A DNA stretch of 64,000 bases from CAG-273 sp963929915. Lineage in GTDB: Bacteria; Bacillota; Clostridia; TANB77; CAG-508. Where the stretch lies: contig CAWVJY010000008.1 in assembly GCA_963929915.1 (NCBI GenBank), positions 62,001 through 126,000 of the forward strand, written 5' to 3'. The notes under the pieces are model-generated. The model searched no databases. It had not been told where the DNA came from and saw only the letters and a program-made list of their open reading frames with translations. This document shows, one piece after another, positions 25,658 to 34,609 of the stretch; positions within the stretch are counted from its first letter, which is position 1, and each line of letters begins with the position of its first letter. Made by a program: the position numbers and the translations under genes.

Positions 25658-26643
25658 TTAAGTCAAATTCTCGTTTGTCAATATTTTTTCTAATTGTGAA
25701 ATATTCTTTTCATTAGAATTAATTTTTAAAATTTTAATTTCTGAACATATTCTTTCATCCAATAAAACTTTCTTTTTTCGATAAATACCATCTATATAAC
25801 TAAAAGCAGGAGATACTGCACTTACAAATTGACTTTCCAAAAAACTTTTATATTTTTCAAAACTTAATTCTTTTATCTTCAATTTTTCTTCATTTTCCGT
25901 ATATTCATTTACTATTATCCATCTTAGTCTTGATTGCTGAACTATTTTGCAATGAAATAGTTCTACAAAATCTTTTAAAGATATATTTATCTTTTGACTT
26001 AGATCTTTTTTAGTTTGTAGTATAACTTCTTTCCATTGAGGCAAATTTGCTAACTTGTTTTTGTTTTCTTCTGAAAAACATTTATCAATAGTTGCTAGTC
26101 TAATTCCTATACTACTTGGTATTCCAAAAGCTTTTACTTCTTGATTAATAAAACTAATTCCTATTTTATCATTGCTTAGCATATCATATCCTTGTTGCAA
26201 CATCTCACATAAAATAGAGGTTTTGCCTGTATTTTTATTTCCTACAACTGCAATAGCTTCTCCATTTTTACAAAAACAACTAGCATGTAAAAATAAAATA
26301 TTGTCCGCTTCTAATAATTTAGCAATTGTAGTGTTTATAATATTTTCTATAAACTCTAAAGTATCATTCTCATTGGTTTCTTTCAAAAATACATATATAC
26401 TATGTTGTTTTTTATGGACCATAATTCCATTTTCATGGTGAATTAATGTTCTATAAGCTCCATCCGCATAACCTGTTTCACATAATTTTAGTAATTTATA
26501 GTTATTACTTATTTTACAATAAGGGAAAATGCTAATTATGCTATCAACTTTTTGTTTTGTTTCTTCTTTGCAAATATTCATGTATAAAGATAAATTTTGT
26601 ATTAATTTTGGTTCTATAGATTCTACGTGATTATCTATTACAA
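25658..26643 (-). pseudogene. HPr kinase-like protein, 3' part (split by IS)
   Basis: The frame is open from the insertion junction (about 26643) to 25658, with an internal ATG at 26581 that has no ribosome site. Features: ILFLHASCFCKNGEAIAVVG, P-loop GNKNTGKTS, GYDMLSNDK and FGIPSSIGIRL, as in HprK-like kinases often found in RiPP (for example lasso peptide) clusters. The missing 5' end lies across the insertion at 28315-28371; joining the two at ATAAAAAAATTG keeps the frame and yields about 348 residues. The domain is complete, so the internal start might still give a product. Such proteins are thought to phosphorylate peptides or proteins. Confidence 0.7.
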
Positions 26644-26652
26644 TTTTTTTAT

Positions 26653-28305
26653 TAAAAATTCTACATAGAATTTTTTCGTTAGTTTAAAACCATTGAATGA
26701 GTAAGAGCAAAAAAATGTAAAAAAACTTAACGACATGAAGTTATGCGGTTTCTAATGTAAAAAAATATAGAAAAATAGAAAGATTTAAAATTTACGACAG
26801 AAATAGCAAAAACGCTTGACTTTTCAAGCGTTTTTGTGGATTTTTTAACCTTAATTTGATATAATGTAATTGTCAAAAAACATAATCAAGGAGGTTGAAA
26901 AAATCTATGAATAATATATCACAAATTTCAATATTTGACTATACTGAAATTGAAAATTTAGGAGATTTAGAAAAATTAAAGTTGTTTTTAGAAAATGTGG
27001 AAGATGATGAATTATGTGAAATACTTGAAAAAGAAAGAAAAAATGGAAGAAACGATTATCCAGTAAGAGCAATGTTAAATTCAATATATGCAATGAAAAT
27101 ATTTGAACACAGAGGAGTTGAATCACTAAGAAGAGAATTGAAAAGAAATTCTCAATTAAGAACATTGTGTGGATTTAATGAAGGGGAATATAAATTTCTG
27201 AAAAAGAGAAAACATTTAGTGCCACCAGCACGAGTATATAGTGGATTTGTAAAAAGTTTAAAAAAACATAAAGAAGAAATAAAAAAGATAAATGAAAAAT
27301 TAATAAAATTTATGTATGAAAATTTAAAAGATTTTGGAAAAGATTGTGCAGTAGATGGAAAATATTTAGATTCATATGGAAATCAATTTTACAAAAATAA
27401 AGCAAATGATGATAGAGGAGAACATGAAGCAACAAGCTCCTGTAAAACATATTACATGAAAGATGGAACAACAAAGAAGGAATGGCATTATGGATACCGA
27501 GCACATATAATATGTGATGCAAAATATGGATTGCCAATAAAAAGCAGAGTAACACCAGCAAATAATGCTGAACAAGTAGAATTAGATAATATGCTAGAAG
27601 AAATGGCACAAGGAGAAGAAAAATATAAGTTAGAAAAAATGGAAAATTTGATGGGTGATGCTGGATATGACAACGGAGCAAGAAATAAAATCTTAAAAGA
27701 AAAATATAACATAAATCCAATAATTGATATAAGACATATGTGGAAAGACGAGAAATATAGAGAAGTGGAAAATCAAGAGTTAGCATTCAATGAAGATGGA
27801 GAAGTATTTTTAATAATAGATATAGAAAAACAAGAATATGAAAAACTAAAATATTTAGGATATGATAAAGAAAACCAAGCTTTAAGGTATGGAAGATATG
27901 CAAAAGGCAAAAGAGTATATAGGGTACCACTTTCAACGGATTATAGAATATTTGTACCAGTAGCGAGAAATAGTAAAAAATTTAAAACAAAATATAAAAT
28001 GAGAACAGAAGTTGAAAGGTTAAACGGAAGGTTAGATAGAGACTATATGTTTAACGACCATTTCATACGAGGACAAGAAAAGATGGAATTAATGGTAGAT
28101 TTAAGTTTTCTGGTAATGTTAACGATGGCGAAAGGACATATAAAAAATAAGCAAAAAAATATAAGAAGCCTAGTTGCATAATAGAAATATGAAAAAATTA
28201 TGTTAAACTAACATAGAGGCTTTTTAGCCTTATAAGCTGGAAATATTTACCAAAGCTAATAATAAAATAAAAAAATATAAACTCTGCATAGAAATCAACA
28301 CGATT
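26653..28305 (+). mobile_element. IS1182-like insertion sequence
   Basis: About 1.65 kb with one transposase. TTTTTTTAT occurs on both sides (26644-26652 and 28306-28314), a likely target duplication inside the HPr-kinase-like gene. Near the ends, TTCTACATAGAATTT (26659) and the complement of AAACTCTGCATAGAA (28279-28293) form an imperfect inverted repeat. Exact ends are uncertain by several bases. Confidence 0.7.
26907..28181 (+). CDS. IS1182-like DDE transposase
   Basis: 424 residues from ATG 26907, with AAGGAGG 12 bases before (the TTG at 26895 directly abuts that site). The N-terminal DUF772-type domain reads YPVRAMLNSIYAMKIFEHRG and LRTLCGFNE. The DDE core has AVDGKYLDSYGN (first Asp), LMGDAGYDNGARN (second Asp) and RTEVERLNGRLDRDYMF (Glu). 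This pattern is shared by IS1182 and related IS5-superfamily transposases. The gene is intact. A promoter (TTGATATAATGTAA region, about 26855-26870) stands in front. Confidence 0.88.
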   Translation: MNNISQISIFDYTEIENLGDLEKLKLFLENVEDDELCEILEKERKNGRNDYPVRAMLNSIYAMKIFEHRGVESLRRELKRNSQLRTLCGFNEGEYKFLKKRKHLVPPARVYSGFVKSLKKHKEEIKKINEKLIKFMYENLKDFGKDCAVDGKYLDSYGNQFYKNKANDDRGEHEATSSCKTYYMKDGTTKKEWHYGYRAHIICDAKYGLPIKSRVTPANNAEQVELDNMLEEMAQGEEKYKLEKMENLMGDAGYDNGARNKILKEKYNINPIIDIRHMWKDEKYREVENQELAFNEDGEVFLIIDIEKQEYEKLKYLGYDKENQALRYGRYAKGKRVYRVPLSTDYRIFVPVARNSKKFKTKYKMRTEVERLNGRLDRDYMFNDHFIRGQEKMELMVDLSFLVMLTMAKGHIKNKQKNIRSLVA

Positions 28306-28314
28306 TTTTTTTAT

Positions 28315-28371
28315 GCAAAAGTAGAAAAAACAGTACAAACGAAAAAATTCACATAATAAATTACTTGCCAT
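28315..28371 (-). pseudogene. HPr kinase-like protein, 5' fragment
   Basis: ATG 28371 with AAGGAG just before it opens MASNLLCEFFRLYCFFYFCI and runs straight into the insertion. Rejoined to the frame at 26643 it restores the N-terminus of the HPr-kinase-like protein. The short gap to the divergent phosphotransferase (28431) would have held both promoters. Confidence 0.6.
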
Positions 28372-28430
28372 TTTTCTCCTTTTTATTTATAATAAATTTA
28401 AATTAAAATGAAGGGACTTTGTTATAATAG

Positions 28431-29250
28431 ATGGATGAAATAATTAATATTGTATTAACTCAACTTCATAAACAGTATCATGAACATCAAATACTAAAAA
28501 AAACAGATACTAGAATTGTTATTTTGTTAAACCATGAATACATCATAAAAATAGATAAGATAGAAAATTTAATAGCAGAATATTATTTTTATACTCATAC
28601 CCATTGGATGTATTTGCCTACTGTTTTTTTATTAAACACTGAAAAAGGATTTTTAGTTTCCAGTTATATTTCTGGTAACTTGCCTAAGTTCTATAAACAA
28701 GAAGTGCTTACTTCTTTACGGTTCTCTAGAATATGCATCTGCAAAGAATATTACTGGCTATGGCTATCTTTCTCACCGCACACAAACATGGCTTAGTTTT
28801 TTTACAGAACAAATCCAATTAGACACTCCTTTTTTAGAGCAAGTAATGGACTTGTCCATTATAAAACAAATAGCAGAATTGTTAATAAAGGATTTACCTT
28901 CCTTTCCATTTGAGCCTAAGTTACTTCATGGAGATTTAGGAATTTATAATATACTAGTTAATAATTCTCATAAATTAGTTGGTATTATTGACCCTTATCC
29001 TATAATAGGAGATTCTTTATATGATTTATTGTTTTTTGTAGCGTCCTCTGAAAACCTTATTGCATCCTTTCATTTAGAAGCTTTAGAATCAATAGGAAAA
29101 GCTCCTCGTAAAAAAATTGTTTTATTACTGCTCCCTATTCTCCTTAATAGAATTTCTAGACAATTAAAGAATAAAAAAGATGCTACTAATTTTTTAGATT
29201 TATTTTATAAATTACTTCATTATTATACTACTACATTCTTTTTGCCATAA
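28431..29250 (+). pseudogene. Aminoglycoside-phosphotransferase-like kinase, frameshifted
   Basis: The first frame (to 28796) begins MDEIINIVLTQLHKQYHEHQ and has VSSYISGNLPKF, like the N-lobe and hinge of APH-fold kinases. The second frame, from about 28720, reads SLEYASAKNITGYGYLSHRT and holds the catalytic LLHGDLGIYNILVN (H-x-D-x-x-x-x-N) and GIIDPYPIIGD (D-x-x). Removing one T at 28715-28717 fuses them into one protein of about 272 residues. The family phosphorylates small molecules or proteins. Its 3' end overlaps that of the convergent TIM-barrel gene by 39 bp. The role in the peptide cluster is unknown. Confidence 0.75.
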
Positions 29251-30147
29251 GTAGTCCTTGATGGCTTTTATTTCTTGGTAGTCAAATTCTGAATAATAAG
29301 GTATAAAGTGACCAAGCCTTCCCCATAAATAATAATTTTCATTGCTTTGTTTTATATATTTTTCTTCTTTTCCAGTAATATAGCTATGAAGACATTGGTC
29401 AATATATTGGTAAGTACAGGGTCTACTAGAAATTTTAAATTCATCCACCACATCTGTAATTTGTAACAATTGATATAGTTCAGAAGGGAAAAAACTTTGA
29501 ATTGCATATAATATTTGAGGACTCATTTTTTTGCAATTGTTTTCAAACACCTTTTTACAAGCAATATTACCATTTCTACAACTTCCGCAGTTAAAAGAAC
29601 AACCATTATTTAAAAGTAATTTACAAGAAAACCCCTCTTCCTTTATGCTCTTTAATAACTCTCTATTTCTCATAAAATTTTTTCCAACTACAATTTGGTT
29701 ATATTTATGTGAAGTATTTTTAATATCTACAATACTTGTTTTTAAATTATTAAAGCTAGAAATAAAATAACAGTTAGGATAGTTTGTTTTTATAGTATCA
29801 ATATAGTCATCCAATGTACAAATAGAATCCACTTGTATGTTATTTTTTAAATAAGAAATTGCTTCTAAAATCTTTTCATGTGATATATTATATTGATTAA
29901 TAACAACTTCAAGTTCTATTCCATTTTGATGAAACAAGTCCAATATAGCATATAGCTTTTTTTCTGCATCCTTATCACTATATTCATTTACTACAGTATG
30001 CCTTGTATGAAATTCCTTTCCCAGTGGTAAAGAAAAATAGACAGTTTTGATGTAGTTACCATAGTTGTCAATTATTTTTTGGTATTCTTCTAAAGTAATA
30101 TTTAAGCTTAACCCAAACGATAATTTTTTATATAGTTTTTCTTTCAT
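29212..30147 (-). CDS. TIM-barrel Fe-S protein, peptidase U32-like, of the RiPP operon
   Basis: 311 residues starting ATG 30147, which overlaps the end of the radical SAM gene by 20 bp (translational coupling). Alternating strands and helices suggest a TIM barrel. Residues 178-197 contain LLNNGCSFNCGSCRNGNIAC: Cys183, Cys187, Cys190 and Cys197. The C-x3-C-x2-C spacing equals the radical SAM motif, but it lies mid-protein as in U32-type proteins, which carry an Fe-S cluster and a similar hydrophobic-N-x-G-C-x-x-N-C signature. A later VDEFKISSRPCTYQYIDQCL also recalls U32 proteins. It probably co-modifies or processes the peptide; the reaction is unknown. Confidence 0.55.
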   Translation of the reverse strand: MKEKLYKKLSFGLSLNITLEEYQKIIDNYGNYIKTVYFSLPLGKEFHTRHTVVNEYSDKDAEKKLYAILDLFHQNGIELEVVINQYNISHEKILEAISYLKNNIQVDSICTLDDYIDTIKTNYPNCYFISSFNNLKTSIVDIKNTSHKYNQIVVGKNFMRNRELLKSIKEEGFSCKLLLNNGCSFNCGSCRNGNIACKKVFENNCKKMSPQILYAIQSFFPSELYQLLQITDVVDEFKISSRPCTYQYIDQCLHSYITGKEEKYIKQSNENYYLWGRLGHFIPYYSEFDYQEIKAIKDYLWQKECSSIIMK

Positions 30148-31282
30148 TTTCTATTTCTCCTATTTTTTCTTGATAACTTTCTATTTGCTGATTTTGATTT
30201 AAAATATCTTTGATATAATCAAAAATATGCTTTTGTGCATCACAAAAATAGGTATAAGGTAATTGATAATCACCATATAACTCATAAGAATTTTCTGGAC
30301 AGCCACCATGGCAAAATGGATATAATTTACATTCCATACAAGCAGAATTTTCTATTACTCTTTTTCTATTTTCTTTAAATGAATTACATTTTTGTAAAAC
30401 AGCTTCTATAGAATCTTGTTTTAAATTTCCCAAGAAAAATGCTGGTAAATTGTAAGTTCTGTTACAAGTATAAACATTTCCATAAATATCAAGAGATAAA
30501 AAATTGCCAAAACAATTTTCACTTGCTGTACAAGAACACTTAAATTTTTGAGGATGTATTACTTTTACAAACTCATCATACAAATCTGACACTTGTTTTA
30601 ATTTAACAGTTTTTTTATTGTCTTGATACCATATGTCAAATAAATTTTTGAAAAACTGTTCATATTCTGCATTTGTCATAATTGTCGAGTTATCACCAGA
30701 AGCAGTAGGAAATGCTGGTCTAATGGAACAATAAAGTTGATTATTGGCAATAAAATCATAAATTTTTTGTTCACAACCAATATTATTTTTAGTTAAAGTG
30801 ATAATTAGTCCAAATTTTGTATTGGTTTTATTTAATAATTGAATTGCTTCTTGTACTTTTTGAAAAGAATTGGTACCGTCTGGATAAACTCTGCTGGCAT
30901 TTTGATGTTCATCTGATCCATCTAAACTAATGCCAATGGCTACATTGTATTTTTTGAAAAGTTGAATCATCTCTTCAGTAAACAATGTACCATTGGTTTG
31001 CACAGACAATCTTATTTTATCAATTTTTTGCAATAAGGCATCAAAAAACTTTTCATAAGTACTAGTACTTATAAGCAAAGGCTCCCCTCCATGTAAAATA
31101 ATCTTTACTGGTCTTGTAGGTTCTACTCTTGTTTTTTGAATACAATCTACCATGTTTTCTATATTCTCTAAAAACATTTTGTTTGATTTTTCTTGATGAT
31201 AACCATATTCCTTATCATAACAATATTGACAAGCTAAATTACAATTACTAGTAGTTCTTAAAATAATAGTTGGATTTTTCAT
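30128..31282 (-). CDS. Radical SAM/SPASM peptide maturase
   Basis: 384 residues. The 4Fe-4S-SAM motif is TTSNCNLACQYCYDKEYG (Cys14, Cys18, Cys21), followed by ILHGGEPLL (the G-G-E-P SAM-binding motif) and GISLDGSDEHQN. The C-terminal SPASM region has cysteines in KCSCTASENCFG, YTCNRTYN, CMECKLYPFCHGGCPENSY and FCDAQ for auxiliary clusters. Enzymes of this type form C-C, ether or thioether cross-links in ribosomal peptides. The gene starts 8 bases after the precursor gene stop and shares its promoter, which strongly ties it to that peptide. Confidence 0.9.
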   Translation of the reverse strand: MKNPTIILRTTSNCNLACQYCYDKEYGYHQEKSNKMFLENIENMVDCIQKTRVEPTRPVKIILHGGEPLLISTSTYEKFFDALLQKIDKIRLSVQTNGTLFTEEMIQLFKKYNVAIGISLDGSDEHQNASRVYPDGTNSFQKVQEAIQLLNKTNTKFGLIITLTKNNIGCEQKIYDFIANNQLYCSIRPAFPTASGDNSTIMTNAEYEQFFKNLFDIWYQDNKKTVKLKQVSDLYDEFVKVIHPQKFKCSCTASENCFGNFLSLDIYGNVYTCNRTYNLPAFFLGNLKQDSIEAVLQKCNSFKENRKRVIENSACMECKLYPFCHGGCPENSYELYGDYQLPYTYFCDAQKHIFDYIKDILNQNQQIESYQEKIGEIENERKTI

Positions 31283-31290
31283 AGTTTTTC

Positions 31291-31482
31291 CTATCTAGCA
31301 TCATGGTATTTTTCGTCGCTATAATCATCATATCTGTCATCATATCTATCATCATATCTGTCATGATAATAGCTGTCATTATAGTTATCACCATAATGAT
31401 CTTTTGCATGTTGACAATCTTGGGTATTGATGATATATTCATCAACTAATTCTTGAACTCTCGCATCTAATTTCTTTTCCAT
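31291..31482 (-). CDS. RiPP precursor peptide with Tyr-Xaa-Asp repeats
   Basis: 63 residues, AGGAGG before ATG 31482. Residues 1-29 are a leader-like helix (MEKKLDARVQELVDEYII). Residues 30-63 hold eight Tyr-Xaa-Asp motifs: YGD (30), YND (34), YHD (39), YDD (43, 47, 51), YSD (54) and YHD (59), with RYDD repeated three times. Aromatic-X-X motifs repeated in this way are the usual substrates of radical SAM enzymes that build three-residue cyclophanes. There is one Cys (23) in the leader part and no double-Gly protease site or transporter nearby. It is the first gene of the operon with a consensus promoter. The modification is inferred. Confidence 0.75.
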   Translation of the reverse strand: MEKKLDARVQELVDEYIINTQDCQHAKDHYGDNYNDSYYHDRYDDRYDDRYDDYSDEKYHDAR

Positions 31483-31505
31483 ATTTTACCTCCTAAATTA
31501 ATATT

Positions 31506-31534
31506 AGTATAATATATAACTTATTTTCTGTCAA
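31506..31534 (-). promoter_or_regulatory. Consensus promoter of the RiPP operon
   Basis: On the minus strand: TTGACA (31529-31534), 17-base spacer, TATACT (31506-31511), with AGGAGG at 31489-31494 and ATG at 31482. A strong, apparently unregulated promoter. Confidence 0.8.
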
Positions 31535-31606
31535 TTTGAAAATAAGTAATTAACAAACATATTTTTTAATTATGAAATAAATTGTACAATAAAAGCTTAT
31601 AAAAAA

Positions 31607-31644
31607 CAAAAGATAAATTATGAACTCCCATAATTTATCTTTTG
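31607..31644 (-). terminator. Terminator of the replication-relaxation gene
   Basis: A perfect 16-bp stem (CAAAAGATAAATTATG and complement, 6-base loop) followed on the minus strand by six T. Confidence 0.9.
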
Positions 31645-31651
31645 TATAAAT

Positions 31652-32593
31652 CTATATTCCCAATAATTTTACTTCAATATTTTCCATTTTATATTTTTTT
31701 GTTTCTGGGTCTAGTTTAAATTCTACTAAGGTCTTTTCTAATGTTTCTTCGTTTTGTCTTAAATCTGTTGTGTAATATAATTTAATATTACTAATTTCTA
31801 AATTATTCATTACAATTGTTTTAAAAGTTTCTGCCATATGTCTTTCATCTTCACAAACTAAAATTAGTTGTGGTAAATTCATATAACCAGAATCACCTAC
31901 TTGAAAATTTTCGTAAAAGTCCTTATATAACTTCATTTTGTCTTTTAACTTCTTTTCCCAGTCTTCCTCTCTGCGAATTACTTCAAAAACAAACTCAATC
32001 GATTTATTATTTTTGGTTAGCTTTACACTTCCTCCACTTGCTTTAAAAGTTTTGCCTGCTTGTTTTGCTGTAAAGCTTGGTTTTGGTGTGTAAGAATCAA
32101 ATGCTTTTACTTTTCTTAAATAAGCAATTAATGTTTGGTTACCTGCTAACCTTTTTTTAATCATAGCAACTGGTTTAGTATTATCTGTTGGTTGCCATTT
32201 ACATTCAATTCCACGAGAATTTAATAAATACTTTCCCATTTTTTCTAGGCAATAAATACGGTAAATTCCTTTACCATCTTCTGAGTCAAAATAATATCTT
32301 GTTAATATTTTTGTTTTTACTAATTGTTCTAATTTATTGTTTAGTTTGTCTTGAGAACCCACATCAATTTTTTTCCATTCTAACATTTGAAATAACTGTC
32401 TTGATGTAATAAATTCAAATTCATTTACTAATTCGAGAATGGCAAAGTGGATTTCATTAATATGCCCTATATTAATTCTATGAATAATTTGTGTCATAGA
32501 CACATAACCATCTTTTCCATCAAATACCTTAATTTCACCTTCACGAATGGCAAATGGTGATACGGTAGCTTTAATATTATTATCTTCTACCAT
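31652..32593 (-). CDS. Replication-relaxation (Replic_Relax) family-like protein
   Basis: 313 residues, AAAGGAGG before ATG 32593. After a 40-residue lead comes a winged-helix segment (HFAILELVNEFEFITSRQLFQMLEW) resembling the N-terminal domain of Replic_Relax proteins of plasmids and conjugative elements. The C-terminal half (about 200-313) is alpha/beta with QLILVCEDERHMAETFKTIV and LYYTTDLRQNEETL, as in the effector part of that family. Such proteins accompany DNA transfer or replication genes; the VirD4/TraG-like ATPase at 23097 may be its partner. A 25-bp palindrome at 32725 upstream may be an operator. Assignment from motif memory. Confidence 0.6.
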   Translation of the reverse strand: MVEDNNIKATVSPFAIREGEIKVFDGKDGYVSMTQIIHRINIGHINEIHFAILELVNEFEFITSRQLFQMLEWKKIDVGSQDKLNNKLEQLVKTKILTRYYFDSEDGKGIYRIYCLEKMGKYLLNSRGIECKWQPTDNTKPVAMIKKRLAGNQTLIAYLRKVKAFDSYTPKPSFTAKQAGKTFKASGGSVKLTKNNKSIEFVFEVIRREEDWEKKLKDKMKLYKDFYENFQVGDSGYMNLPQLILVCEDERHMAETFKTIVMNNLEISNIKLYYTTDLRQNEETLEKTLVEFKLDPETKKYKMENIEVKLLGI

Positions 32594-32724
32594 TCTATTT
32601 TCCTCCTTTAACCTTCTAATAGAAGTTTAAAATAATGCTAAACTAAATTTATTTTTAGTCTTTGTTCTAATTACATTAATAGTTAATCTTTTAGCAATAC
32701 CTTATTCATAAATTTAGCTCTGCT

Positions 32725-32749
32725 GTTATTTACAAATTTTGCAAATAAC
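32725..32749. promoter_or_regulatory. 25-bp imperfect palindrome, possible operator
   Basis: GTTATTT and AAATAAC flank a nearly symmetrical centre about 130 bases upstream of the 32593 start, next to a TATAAT-like box on the minus strand. The rest of 32594-32925 is AT-rich, with imperfect TATTTCTAAGTTTT-type repeats near 32800-32910. Confidence 0.4.
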
Positions 32750-32925
32750 TATTATTATAGTAGCACAAATTCTAGGTTTTGTCCACGTTTTTCTTCTAAT
32801 TTTATTATATTTCTAAGTTTGCATTTAACTTTTCATTTGACGTATTTCTAAGTTTTACTTTACAAAATTGCTTTTAACTTTTTATTTGCATATTTTTAAG
32901 TTTTCACTTGTTTTTCTGCTAACTA

Positions 32926-33660
32926 TTATTTCTTTATGAATAATTTTTCTACTTCTACTTTTCTTAAATAGCGCCATTGTCCTAATTTTAAATCTTTTAC
33001 ATTGATATTTCCTATTTTACTTCTATGCAAAGCCAAAACCTTCTTACCTATTGCTTCACACATACGCCTTACTTGCCTATTTTTACCTTCATGTATGATA
33101 AGTTCTACTCTAGAAATATCTTTATCTTCATCTATTTTCATGATTCTTACTTGAGCAGGTTTTGTAATATAGTCCCCTATATCTACTCCATTTCTTAATT
33201 GTTCTACTTCGGTTTGTGTAATTTTTCCTTTTAGGGTTACCTGATAAGTTTTATCAATTTCGTGTTTTGGATGAGTTAACTGATAAACAAAATCTCCGTC
33301 ATTACTCAGTAAAAGAGCACCAGAAGTATACATATCTAGCCTTCCTACTGGTACAACAGAAAATTCTAGTTTTTTACCCTTTTCTTGTAATAAGTCCATT
33401 ACAGTTGGTCTTCCAAATTGGTCTTTTACTGTTGTTACATAACCAATTGGTTTATTTAATAAAATATATACTTTTTGTATTTTTCCATTGACAGTTTTAC
33501 CTTCAAATTCTATGTTATCCACTTCTGGGTCTATTTTGGTTCCTAGTTCTGAAATTACTTTTCCATTTACTTTTACTTTTCCTTCCAAAATAGCTTCTTC
33601 TGCTTTTCTTCTAGAACAAATTCCTTGGTTTGCTAAAAATTTTTGTACCCTTTCCTCCAT
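32926..33660 (-). CDS. rluB: rRNA pseudouridine synthase, RsuA/RluB family
   Basis: 244 residues: an S4 RNA-binding domain (ERVQKFLANQGICSRRKAEE, then VKVNGKVISELG), followed by the synthase domain with the catalytic Asp in VGRLDMYTSGALLLSNDG, and KTYQVTLKG and IHEGKNRQVRRMCEAIG. RluB-type enzymes isomerise a uridine of 23S rRNA helix 89. The gene starts 3 bases after rluD stops, so the two form an operon. Confidence 0.9.
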   Translation of the reverse strand: MEERVQKFLANQGICSRRKAEEAILEGKVKVNGKVISELGTKIDPEVDNIEFEGKTVNGKIQKVYILLNKPIGYVTTVKDQFGRPTVMDLLQEKGKKLEFSVVPVGRLDMYTSGALLLSNDGDFVYQLTHPKHEIDKTYQVTLKGKITQTEVEQLRNGVDIGDYITKPAQVRIMKIDEDKDISRVELIIHEGKNRQVRRMCEAIGKKVLALHRSKIGNINVKDLKLGQWRYLRKVEVEKLFIKK

Positions 33661-33663
33661 TTT

Positions 33664-34575
33664 TTACCTTTCTTTACTTCTTAATTGTTTTAAAACCTCT
33701 TCAAAATATTGTGGCAGTGGAGCCTCTAAATGAAGTGGTTTTTGTGTAATAGGATGTTTAAAATCCAAACTTGTGGCATGAAGCATTTGTCCTTCTACCC
33801 CAAATTCATTTTTGCCATTAGAATATAGCATATCCCCTACTACAGGATGTCCAATTTCTGCCATGTGTACTCTTATTTGGTGTGTTCTTCCTGTATCTAT
33901 TTTTACTTTTAATAAAGTATATTTATCAAATCGTTCTAAAACTTGAAAATGAGTTATTGCTTCTTTTCCTTTTTTGGTTACCGCCATTTTCTTTCTATCT
34001 TGCATGCTTCTACCAATTGGCATATTAATGGTTGCTTCGTTTTCCGATATTATACCTCTTACTAGTGCGATATAAATCTTTTTTACTTCTCTATCCTGTA
34101 TTTGCTTACTCATTTGAATGTGTGCTTTATCATTTTTAGCAACAATTAAAAGCCCTGAAGTATCTTTATCTAATCTATGAACAATGCCTGGTCTTAGTTC
34201 TCCTCCAATACCAGATAAATTTCCCTTGCAATGTGCCATTACTGCATTTACCAAGGTTCCTTCTGGATTTCCTGCTGCTGGATGTACTACCATTCCTTTT
34301 GCTTTATTGACTACCAAAATATCATCATCTTCATACACAATGTCTAAAGGAATATCTTGTGGTTTTAGGGTAGTTTCTTTCGCTTCTGGTATGGTAATTG
34401 TTATGCTATCTCCTTTTTGTATAGCATAAGATGTTTTTACTGGGTTTCTATTTACTAATATTTGATTTTCTTCTATTAGTTTTTGTATCATCATTCTTGA
34501 TAAATCTGGTACACATTTTGCAATATATTTATCAATTCTTTCTTTATTTTCTTGGTCTACAATTAGTTCTTTCAA
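33664..34575 (-). CDS. rluD: rRNA pseudouridine synthase, RluD family
   Basis: 303 residues: an N-terminal S4 domain (ERIDKYIAKCVPDLSRMMIQ), the catalytic motif PGIVHRLDKDTSGLLIVAKND, GRTHQIRVHMAEIGHPVVGD and HATSLDFKHP. Normal length for Firmicutes YlyB/RluD proteins, which modify 23S rRNA helix 69 or act on related uridines. Often located next to lspA or rsuA-type genes; here rluB follows. A 39-bp tandem repeat lies just upstream. Confidence 0.92.
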   Translation of the reverse strand: MKELIVDQENKERIDKYIAKCVPDLSRMMIQKLIEENQILVNRNPVKTSYAIQKGDSITITIPEAKETTLKPQDIPLDIVYEDDDILVVNKAKGMVVHPAAGNPEGTLVNAVMAHCKGNLSGIGGELRPGIVHRLDKDTSGLLIVAKNDKAHIQMSKQIQDREVKKIYIALVRGIISENEATINMPIGRSMQDRKKMAVTKKGKEAITHFQVLERFDKYTLLKVKIDTGRTHQIRVHMAEIGHPVVGDMLYSNGKNEFGVEGQMLHATSLDFKHPITQKPLHLEAPLPQYFEEVLKQLRSKER

Positions 34576-34609
34576 TCTTTTCTCCTACTTTTTACTTTTT
34601 TCATTTTGT

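Noticed and set aside
31248..31445. Met/Ile-rich reading frame overlapping the RiPP precursor on the same strand
   Set aside because: It is the precursor DNA read in another frame; its repeats mirror the RYDD repeat, it lacks a ribosome site, and the precursor frame has the promoter and AGGAGG.
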